Shown piece by piece: positions 34,400-45,300 of a stretch of 64,000 nucleotides of DNA. This DNA is from Gymnothorax reevesii. Its lineage: Eukaryota; Chordata; Actinopteri; Anguilliformes; Muraenidae. Each line of letters begins with the position of its first letter. Position 1 is the first letter of the stretch. Where the stretch lies: assembly GCA_029721435.1 (NCBI GenBank), contig CM056576.1:117479166-117543165 (forward strand), written 5' to 3'. The position numbers and the translations under genes are program-made. A model generated the notes under the pieces. That model made no database searches, had not been told where the DNA came from, and worked only from the letters and a program-made list of their open reading frames with translations.

Positions 34400-37300
34400 T
34401 TTGAACTTACAATATTATTACTTATATTATGCTCATCAGTTTTGGTATTAACGTGGTGCTGTTTTTGTATTTTGGTATTCTCACAGATCTGTGTGACCCT
34501 GACTCTATATGTAATAGTATTTACATAGATATTGACTTTGTGTCATAATGAAATGAGGCGAGCCACCCAAACACAGGCACAAACACAAGAATAAATGAAA
34601 TGAAATCTGCATTTAATAAGCTCTACTGCACTGGTTTATGCAGGTTCCCTTTTTTAGATGTGTAATATATTCTAATGTGCCTGTTAGTACTGATCAGCAC
34701 ACAGGGAATGAATTGTATTTCAACCAAATTGCACTTTACCTGAAAACACTGGCTCCTCTTAATCCTTGTAATAATATACTCTTCCAAAAAAGAAACTATA
34801 CTTGGTTTTTAGCATCAATTTATGATACATGAAATGTTTTAACAAATGTGGAAAACATATTGAAAAGAAAGTGTAATCAATAATTCAATATTTGTATAGT
34901 TTCTTTTTTGGAAGAGTATACAAGCTGGCTCAAATGAGTTTGGTTTCATTTTAAGTAATTTACATGGAATCACGGGTTCATTTTAATCAACATTGCTGGT
35001 ACAAACTACATTCTAATTGAAGAACAGTGCTTGGTTGTTTAGCCATGTCTTTAGCCATTTCTGTATCATTCAGTTGCTGAGAGTTTCCCTCGCTGTTATT
35101 TGATCGTGTTGCTATAGTTTCCTCCCATTAGTGAGGCAATATCGTTTCATCCTTTATCTCTTCATTCCCTGGCTTTTACTCAGTAGCTGTGCAGGTTCAG
35201 GCACGTCCCACGTGTTTCAGTGTGGGGGAGGCCAACATAGGGCCTAGCGTAGGGCTCTCAGGAATTTGTAATTTTGCGAATACTGCTACTTGTAAAATGT
35301 CATGGTGAATTAATGTAGGGAGTTCAAACTATGCTTGTATGTGATGAATGTGAAAGTGCACAATATAAATATAAAATTTTAAGAATTTAAGAACATTCCA
35401 ATCCTGGTTGGCAGCTACAGTGTATTCAAGGTGAGAACATTTAAACTTGACACTGTTTCGTAATGAGGGGAAATCCACTGGTGAGGACTGATTTCAATTT
35501 AAATCACCTCCAGACACAAACTTCTGTATGCCTTCCTGAAAGCAGTTAAACTGTTTCTGTGGATCTGTGATTTCAGAATATATGAATACGCCATACACTG
35601 TCAATGTCAACGCATTTGTGAGTGCTCTGTGCACATGTATTTGTTACTGTGAGCATGTTGTTGTTTTTTTGGAAGGGGGTAGTTTCACCAATGAGTCACA
35701 CACAGCTACAGTAGAGACAGAGCAGGGTGTGGGTACAGTTCATGCTAGGGCTCGTCAGTGGGGGGGGGGGGGACTTCTGGGTTTGCATCTGTGGTCAGAA
35801 TTGCCTCAGATCCTCCAATGTTTGTAGAACCACTAACATTTACCTGATTTATGAAATCAAAATTGATATTTGGGAGATATAAAGTTTTTATGTCAAAACA
35901 GGAATATAGAGTATTTGTGTAGAGACAGGAATGTAAAATATTTATCAAACGTCAAGTTTAAAAGTATTTTTTGAAATATGAAGTTGTTATTAAAATTAAT
36001 GTAATTATTCATTGGCACGGTGATCTGATATAAGGATAGTTTATGAAGGTATGAAGAAATGTATGTTCATGTAAATTAAAGTTTAAATGTCATCACCTCT
36101 ATGTCCCAGCTCAGCCTTGTATTGCATGCTGAGTCAGCATGGCAGAAAGTCTGTTGTCTTTCGAAATTGGCGTGTACTCTCCAAAATGTGTCTGTTTCCT
36201 GAATGAGTGAGTCATGACTCCAAAATAGGGATGAATTTAGCATTCTTTTTGTTGTCTCTGTCTGTACCAGCACAGTACAAAGAAACAAACCTTATTGTGA
36301 GGTGAAAAGCATTACATGCCTGACAATGTATCAATATAAATATTGTACAAATGCTGACTAAAATCTTGGGGAAAGTATGCGAAAGGTATTATCAATTTTG
36401 CAATCATTGTGCGACCTCTGTATTCATAGGGTCTTTTTTATGTGACTGACATATGTTTTTTTCTGTTTGAAGTAAGCCATAAGTCTGGATTAAATAGTTA
36501 CAAATAATTTTTTTTGAGTTTGTTTTGCATTTATAAAGATCCATCAACAGCACGACCATGTATATTTGTGCAATGAGTTCTGTGATCCTAAGGTGGTGAT
36601 TAGGTAGGTAGTAATTGACTCTCATTACAGTTTGTGGTGTGCTCCATTTGCAATCCTCCAACAAGCAAATAGAATAACACCATGCAGATGCGTGTAAGAA
36701 AAAAAAAAAGTGCAAGCACGGCATGCCTGTATGCATTTAAGGTGTGCCCATATTTTTCTCAGACGCTGCTGAACCTACACCACATCACTCAAAGATGCTT
36801 GGCACATTTCAACTGCCCTAAAGCCAATTTCAGTAGAATTATATTTCAGAGGTTATATTGGCATTGAAGCTGTATTTAATCTTCCACAACATAATGTTAT
36901 TTTCAATCATAAATTTTAACTAACTTAATTTCCAAGGATTCACCATTTTCCCGGTCCTCATTCTAGTCTACAGTAGGCTTACATGTGACCCATCAGGCCA
37001 GTTGGGTGCTGAGTAAGTAGGCCTATAATTCTATATCCTGCTGTGTCCATCACTCTCCTTTCTGTAATTATGTTTACCGGCAAGTGCCCTAATCTTGATT
37101 AAAAAAAAAAAAAAACAAGCGGAAGCCGGGAAAATAGTTTTCCTGTCCTTATCATCCAAATGTACGTGTGGAGAATGGTCTGAAAGTGCAGTCCATTGCA
37201 TCCCAGATGTAAAAGCCTGTGTTTATATGAAAGATAAGTATTTATAGACCCGTAAATACTGTGAGACATAAACATGTAATCTTCTCTGCACGACTTCTAG

Positions 37301-37690
37301 TGAGAAAGAGCAGTGGCTTTTTAGAGCAGGCCTAAGAATCCTCTCGAGAAGCTCACAAGAAGAAACAACAGACGCGGTTTTGAACTTTCCAGGTGAAAAG
37401 TGAAAAACCTTATCTTTTTAAAAAAATGAAACCGGTAAGACACTATAGGCAGATCAATTTTATTCAGGACCTTATATTAAAAAGAGGAGGACGTGCTCAT
37501 AACTTTGGTTTATTGTATAAATGAATAGTCTATGACAAAAATTAATGAACGATATTACACGTGACCATGACTTGCAGCCCTTATCTCTGGCGAGTGGAAA
37601 ACGTGGCGAGAAATATGACGTCATTCGTTATTTCGGTCCATAAAAAAAGATTTTGCGGTCAAATTAATACGCAATTGCGCTGTAACAGAA
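34400..37690. other. upstream of the claudin gene, non-coding apart from one MITE
   Basis: Contains the MITE at 34775-34920, a G-run at 35759-35772 and an A-run at 37089-37103. No exon of another gene was recognised. Distal claudin control elements could lie here but nothing specific can be named. Confidence 0.5.
34775..34920. mobile_element. 146-bp MITE with perfect 26-bp TIRs
   Basis: Starts TATACTCTTCCAAAAAAGAA and ends with the exact inverse (TTCTTTTTTGGAAGAGTATA); 26 bp match perfectly on each side. TA at both outer ends fits Tc1/mariner-type target duplication. No coding capacity. Confidence 0.85.
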
Positions 37691-37691
37691 A

Positions 37692-37957
37692 CCACCAGGG
37701 GGCGATCCGGTGTGTTATTTTTGCCTCCTTAAATATGAGGTGACTCTCAAAGCATCCTTATTCAGGTGGAACTACAGGAGAGTAAAAGGATAGACCTCAA
37801 CTGATTTTTGTCAAGAAAATTTGCATCCGGTGTTGTTGGAACAATATTTAAACCTTTTCGCCGTAAGCACAGATTTTGTGTGGTTGCACGATACCCCTCG
37901 CGTTTATTCTTGATTTTCGTTTTTTAATTACACTTTACAAAAGTTGGCTTTTGGATT
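37692..37957 (+). promoter_or_regulatory. cldn1: putative claudin promoter and 5' UTR
   Basis: The 265 bp before the claudin ATG contain CCACCAGGGGGCG at 37692-37704, a strong match to the CTCF core, and a TATA-like TTAAATAT at 37729-37736. A transcription start near 37760 would give a 5' UTR of about 200 nt within exon 1. No recognisable transposon lies in this stretch, unlike most of the window. The TATA and start assignments are inference from position only. Confidence 0.4.
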
Positions 37958-38180
37958 ATGGCGAACTCAGCAGTGCAACTCCTTGGCTTTACTTTGGCTT
38001 TCATTGGCTTTATTGGATTCATAACAGCCACAACCATGGCTCAGTGGAAAGCGTCTTCTTACGCTGGGGACAACATCATCACAGCGCAAGCCATGTACGA
38101 GGGGCTGTGGACGTCGTGCGTTTCCCAGAGTACCGGACAGGTACAATGTAAAGTGTATGACTCTCTCCTCCAGCTACCAA
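37958..38180 (+). CDS. cldn1: claudin exon 1 (coding part)
   Basis: 223 nt, 74 codons plus one base. Encodes TM1 and most of the first extracellular loop, including the W-GLW-C-C signature. It ends in CTACCAA followed by the donor GTAAGT at 38181. The split codon A|CG gives Thr75. Open reading continues past the donor to 38332, but that extension is intron sequence (GTTT and CG/CA repeats), not protein. Confidence 0.93.
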
Positions 38181-38434
38181 GTAAGTGCGGCGATATAACC
38201 TTTAATCTTTCCTATGTGAGTGTTCGTGCGTTTTTGTTTGTTTGGGTTTTTTGTTTGTTTGTTTGTTTGTTTTGTGTGTGCGCGCGCGCGCACGTGCGTG
38301 TTTGTGTGCGCGCACACACATCGAATATGTAAGTGTAGCCCTACCTTTTTCAATTTCCAAATAGTTTGCACGGGTTATGCTTTAGTTCATGTTAAAAGTA
38401 ATTTATCATGTGTAATTATCTGTGGAGATGTAAA

Positions 38435-38509
<75 letters not shown>

Positions 38510-41500
38510 GCGAGAGAGACCACAATGGAAAAATGATCAGCCACCGTTTCACGTTGAGGAGAAATGATGAATGAAAAATTCAAGACTAACTAAGAACCAA
38601 TGCACTGAAAAAATATTTAAAAAATATAAAATATTATAATAATATATAAAATGCACAAAAATGCAAACTTTGCCTTTGTGGTCTTCATACATATATAAAT
38701 ATATATTACACCGTTTCAAACACTTGCCTATATTAGAATATTAATAATAATGACCAAATTTTAAGTAAATATTTGAAGCCTAAAGCATTGAAGAACAGCC
38801 TCACAGTAGATTGTCCAAGACTCAGCAGGCCTATACTCTACATGTACGTACATGCTTAGCGAATGCCTAGAGTAACCTGATGGAAACAACTCTGGAGTGA
38901 GAATGCACACCCAAAAGCTACAGTTTTGAAAGGCGTTCCCATCAGAAGACTAATTGCCATCCTCCCTTACCTTTTTAGCCCCACTCAAGTGAAAATGAGG
39001 CAAATGTGAGAAAAATTATAATTAAGTTGTTTCTCTTTGGTTAAAATAATTGCAACCCCAATTCTAAAATTGTTGGGACAAAGTGTAAATTGTGAATAAA
39101 ATCAAAACGCAGTGACTTTCAAATCACACCAGCCAGTACTTCATTCACAATAGAACGGAGATAACATAGCAAATTTTGAAACTGAGAAATTTTACAATAA
39201 AATCCACAAACTTAGCTCATTTAAAATTTGATGGCTGCTACAGGTCTCAAAAAGTTGGGACAGGGGCCTGTTTACCATGTTGTAGCATCCCCTCTTTTTT
39301 TAATACGGAGTGGAGGTGTCTGGGCATTGAGGAGACAAGTTTCTTGAGTTTAGCCATTGGAATTTGATCCCACTCTTGTTTTATACAGGCTTCTAGCTGC
39401 TGGAGAGTTTTGGGTCTCCTTTGACGTTTCATTTAATTATGCGCCAAATGTTCTAAATCGGTGAAAGACTAAGACTGCTGGCAGGCCAGTACAGCACACG
39501 GACTCTTCTACTAGGAAGCCATGCTGGTGTAATAGCTGCAGTATGTGGTTTTGCATTGTCCTGCTGAAATACACAAGGCCTTCCCTGGAATAGATGTTGT
39601 CTGGAGGGGAGCATATGTTGCTCTAAAACCTTTATATACCTTTCAGCATTCATGGTGCTTTTTAAAACATGCAAGTGTCCCACACCATATGCACCAATGC
39701 ATCCCCATACCATCAGAGATGCTGGCTTTTGAACTGAACGCCGATCTCAGGAGGGGTGGTCTTTCTCCTCTTTAGCCCGGAGGACGCCCATGATTTCCAA
39801 CAAGAATGTCAAATTTGGACTTGCCTGTCTGACCACAGGACACTTTGTCACTTTGCTACAGTCCATTTTAAATGAGCCTTGGCCCACAATACATGGTGGC
39901 ACTTCTGGATCATGCTCAACAATGGCTTCCTTTTTGCATGATAGAGTTTTAGGTGGCATCTGTGGATGACACGGCAGACTGTGTTTACAGACAGTGGTTT
40001 CTTGAAGTATGCTCCATGACAGAATCATGCCGGTGAGTGATGCTGTGGCATCTGAGGGCCCGAAGATCACAGGCATCCAGTAAAGGTCTTCGGCTTGGTC
40101 CCTTAAGAACAAAGATTTTTCCAGTTTCTCAGAGTCTTTTGATGATGTAATGCTCTGTCGATGATGAGACCTTCAAAGCCTTCACAGTTTGATGTTGAGG
40201 AACATTGTTTTTAAAGTATTCAACAATTTTTTTACACAAGCCTTTGCAGGTTGGAGAGCCTCTGGCCATCTTTACTTCTGAGAGACTCAGCCTCTCTAAG
40301 ACATCCCTTTTATACTCAATCATGTTACACACCTGATGCCAATTAACTTAATTACTTGTGTAATGTAGGGGGGAAAAGCCACTAGATGGCAGTATTGACA
40401 TTTTTTTTGTTAAGCACAGTTTGAAGCTAGGTTTTTGAGCATGTCCTGGGCCTGTCTCCGAGAGGAAAGTCCCAGAGAATTGAAAAAAGTCTGGAAGGTG
40501 GGAGGGGGCTGAAAAAGAGGATATAAGGAGAAAAATTGAGAGGGTAAAGGGTAGGAGAAATGGCAAGGAGAAATAATGGAAGGATACATTTGACCAGACC
40601 TGTCACGACCTGTGAAGACCTGTGAAGCTCGTTTTGTGGATTTTTGCCTGTGTTAGAGCATTTTCCTGTCCCAGGACATCGCAACAAAGCAACCCCATCT
40701 CAATTACCAAGGGACTGTAACTATCTCATTTTTTTATATATTTCAATCTTGGTCAGTCTTTGTTTTATTAAGTCTGTTCAAGTTTTAAAATTTTGTCTGT
40801 CATCCCTTGTTGTCCGATATGTCATAACAAATTGGGGTCATAACAAACATAACACTTGCAAAATGTTCTTTCAGCTGATTCTCTTATATATTAATTGCTT
40901 TTTCAGCTCTTTTTTGCCTGTGTCCCAACTTTTGTGAGACCTGTTGCAGCCAGAAAATTTGAAATAAGCTCATTTTGTGCATAAAAAGTAAAATGTCACA
41001 GTTTCAACTTTTGGAATGTTATCTATGTTCTATTGTAAATAACATATTGGCTCATGTGATCTGAAAGTTGTTGCGTTTTGATTTTATTCACAATTTACAC
41101 TTTGTCCCAACTATTTCGGAATTGGGGTTGTAGTAATTCAAGCTTGGTATACTTGCCAAGTATTGAATGACAATTATCACTGATCATTCTGTGTAATAAA
41201 CTCACAAAAAACAGCAGTGAAATAAGAATGAATGTATAGCAGTATACCACATTATGGTGCATCATGGGACTGATGATTTTTGTAATCCTGCAGCGGAAAT
41301 TCAGGCTTGCAGAGCCCTGATGATCACAGCCATCCTACTGTCATTTATATCCATAATGGTGGCCATGGTGGGCATGAAGTGCACTACCTGTATGGAAAAT
41401 AACCCAGAGCAGAAAGCCAAAGTTGCCATGGCTGGAGGAATCCTCTTCATTATTGCAGGTGAGAAAGAATCCCCTACCAATCCATGGACAGTGACACCAT

Positions 41501-42302
41501 TTTAAAGAATTATAATTCATGCATGGTTTAGCTCAAATGAGAGTGAATACTTTTGAAGTCTGTATACAATTTATTCAGTGTTTTTGGTTGTCGAAATCAA
41601 CAACCATGTCACTTCATTCCGTTAGTTGTCTGTTTGTTAGCAGGATATCTCAAAAAGAGCTAAATCGATTCCAATCAAACTTCAAATCAAACTGCAGGAT
41701 ATTACAGTAGCACAAGAGAAACAAGTAATTAAATTTAGGCCTATCTAGGCCAAAGTACAGCTGAGATATAGGCCAAAGTACAAATCCAGCTATGCTGATG
41801 GAGATTTGAAGTCTTTCCAATGGACCAGATTTCCCGTCGGCGTGCTTTTTGGTTTTTCTGCCACCTGGCAGTAGAATACAACCATACCCTACATCGGCCA
41901 ACGAAAATAACCAATACACAGAGTTGCCTTGGCGTGGCGCTGGTATGCGCTCTATTGAGTACCCTTAAGCAGCATTTATGGCCACGCATTTAAAGTTCTG
42001 AGGCCAAGGTCAAAGCACTAAGTAACTGTTCACCACATTACGAAATTGACCCTAGTCTCGAATGAGACACCAGACGATTTCAACAACGGTCCCGCTAGGT
42101 GGGAGTCATTTGTTTGTTTGTTTGTTTGTTTTTATTGTCTTGCATAGGAATTACTGCCGTCTGAAATTATGTCATTGTCAAAAAATGTACGAAAAATAAA
42201 GTAGTCTTCTTAATTCAGTCTTAATTCAGCTTGAACCCAGATTATGGTTAACAAGAGGCTCCTCAGAGCCTGCACTTGGGCCGGGTCTAGGCCTGGGCTA
42301 AT

Positions 42303-42350
<48 letters not shown>

Positions 42351-45300
42351 TTAGAGCACTAGATTGCTGATGATTTCATATTTACATTTTCCAAAGTGAA
42401 GCACCCGGCCGCCATATTGATACACAAAACGTCTTCATAAAATGAATGGTCTCCTAGGAGGCCAGTTTGAAATAAGTCAATATAACCATTAATAGTCATT
42501 TGAAGGGCGGTAATAAAACGTTTCATGTGTAAGATAATGTAGAAATGCAAATTAGTCACTTTAATAGAATAAAATGCGTTTTGCAAGCTAGCTAATTTGC
42601 CATCCCATTGACTTGCAAACGCTAGCGATCGATAATGGTCTCCAGCCAGCTTCCTTGGTACCCTTACCGTCGCAGGGACTGTATTGACTAAGCAGTCAAT
42701 AAGATGAACAATGTGGCTAACTAGCTAGCTACTTGGAATTGACATTTAAGGACAATATTTCTTACCTGCATAATATTTAAAACAATGGACAACTCGCTTT
42801 GTCTGTTTATACAGAGTTCCAAAAGACAAGGAGGGGAGAAAGACTTGGCTGTTTGAAGTCAAGAAAAAAAAAACCCTTTCTCTATCTCCTCGATCCGTGC
42901 TGTGCAGTGATTATTTTTTGAGAGCAGTGTTATAATGGGACAGGGGCAAATATGAATCTTAGTAAAGGAGTTCCCAAGTAAACCAGTGCTTCGGTTTAAT
43001 AACGTTGGTATTTGCCATATGATTCAGTACGAACAATTCGGTCAACGGCAAATATGCTCAATGAGGGTACAATGAAGTGAGGAAACCAGAGAGTAATTTG
43101 GTAACGTATACGGACATTGATCGACGTTGCTTTTAACGCCGAAAACTTTGAAGCAATTATCATATCAGTGGGTCATTAGAAGCCTCGGTCACCGTAACTG
43201 AACTTTTCTGTTCACACTTGAATTGAAACTGAGTAACATATCGATCTTCCCTTTTGTAAGTGCGCCGCTTTCTATCCTCTTAGAAAGCACATATTTAGGG
43301 AGAGAAAAGGTTGCTCTGCATTGCGATACCAAAATCACCCCGAGTTGCATGCAAGTGTTTTTGAAAATATAATTTTACAGTATGCGAAAATGAATGGGCG
43401 TGTACGTGCAAATTTAACTTCCCGGTGTACAAACTCCTGGAATAGATGCTTCACTCGAGCGAGCCCTATCGCTCGAGCCCAATGTAGTGTTGTGTATGTA
43501 TACACTAGCTGCTACCCGCTTTGTAGCCCATTATTTTGTCGCTTTTAGATCGCATGAGGGAGAGAAGCTGTGTCTTCAATTGCCACTTGATTATTCTTGA
43601 ATTGGAAATCATGTTAATCAAGGGAAACCATTTAGAATCAGCCAGGACTAATTTTTGTCAATAATTTCCGCCGAATTTTCAGGTCTAACGCCAGCCCTGC
43701 GAGTGTTCACCTGTCAAATTTGAATTTGGGAACTATTAAGTTTGACTAAACAGAATGCTGCATTCATGGACGAATGCGGTGCCCTCTCAAAAGCCTGACT
43801 TTCGTGCAGGCTCTCTTATCAGTCCCTCGGCCCCTTCACAAACAAGATAGCCTGCTCGCAAGTTACCTCAACGCATGTTCGGAAGGACACTCCTAGCGGT
43901 GCAACCGGATATTGCTACGCGCCTCAGGTTATATAAGTTTACCTGGTACCCGGAATGAAATTGCCTTTTTGTTTTTTGCGCGCATGACCATTTTTCAAAA
44001 ATCGGGCGATGTCAAGTCCTTCCCGGTGTCCAAGTGGATATTCACACCAAATTTGGTGATAATTGGTTGAGAAATGTAGGAGAACAATGTATACATACAC
44101 ACAGACAGACCGACATCGACCTCAAATATATTTTAGAAAAAAAAAATATCTATGGCCCAATCGCGAAACCGCACGAGCCCATGAGCAGGCCAATCACGAC
44201 CCTGAAAAAAAAGAAGAACGGAGCCGAAACTACCGGCCCAAGTAATCAGGATCAATGACTTTCCGCAAGATAGTGTTGAAATGTGGTCGTCTGTTGAAAC
44301 TGTATACGGATTTGAGACTAATCTCTGAGAAAAAAGCTTTGCCTCCATAGAGGAACCCTTTTTACTAACCATCTGTCATTAATATTAAATGCGAAAGCTC
44401 CCAAATTTAACGATTTTGCCTCAGAATAAATAATTCAGCCACATAGGTAGGTTTCTTTTGAATAATTTTATTTTTATTCATTTATTCATTTATTTATTGC
44501 AAGGGTACACAGATAAACATTACAGAAAGCAATTATAAGTCATTATGGTAGCAGTAAAAGCTAGGGTCTCTTTCCACTACGCAGTATATAGCCAACCTGC
44601 AGTTTTTGCCCAGTTTTTCTTTACTTAATTTCTGTTTCGGCTGACCATAAGTTCCTTCTTTGCCCCTAATGTCACTCCTCTCCCCTTTGTTGCCGGGGAC
44701 TCAGTAAAAACTTATTTCACCCAGATAGGCGTGGTTTTGCAAGACATAGCAGTGTACATCTCACCCCATGCTCTGTGTTACAAGAAGTGAATGGCGTAAC
44801 TCATGTTTGGTAGGGTTCTCCGGCTAGCACATAGAACGCATGATGCTATCCATTATTCAGACAGATTTAGCAACTAGTATGCAAGTAAATTTAGTTGATG
44901 GTAACATTAGAGTTAGATCATGGTTTACTTGAATAGTAACTTAGCTAACTACCGTAAGCTAAGGTAACTGGAGTGGATTCAAAACTGGTTACAGGACAGA
45001 ACACAAAGAGTGGTGGTCAGCGGTATCTCCTCTGAGTTAGGTATGGTGGGGAGTGGCATCCCCCAGGGATCGGTGTTGGGACCCCGGCTGTTCCTCATCT
45101 ACATTAAAGACCTTGATAGGAATATTGAGAGCAGATTAGTTAAATTTGCAGATGATACTAAATTGGGGGGTTTGGCAAATCAGGATGATTTGGATAGAAT
45201 CCAGAATTGGGCAGAAATGTGGCAAATTAAATTTAATGTAGCGAAATGTAAAGTTGTACATGTAGGTAATAAAAACATTAGACGGGTTTAAAACTGGAAT

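Larger units (their letters stand above)
39053..41130 (-). mobile_element. full-length Tc1/mariner element in claudin intron 1
   Basis: TIRs are CAACCCCAATTCTAAAATTG on the left and TATTTCGGAATTGGGGTTG on the right, with TA at 41131. Long inverted subterminal sequence GTGTAAATTGTGAATAAAAT and ATTTTATTCACAATTTACAC follows. The transposase lies on the minus strand, antisense to the claudin. A solo LTR at 40359-40854 sits in its leader; without it the element is about 1.58 kb, a normal Tc1 size. Confidence 0.9.

Noticed and set aside
37958..38332. A 124-codon open frame starting at the claudin ATG
   Set aside because: Only the part to 38180 is exon. The rest crosses a canonical GTAAGT donor into GTTT/CG repeats.
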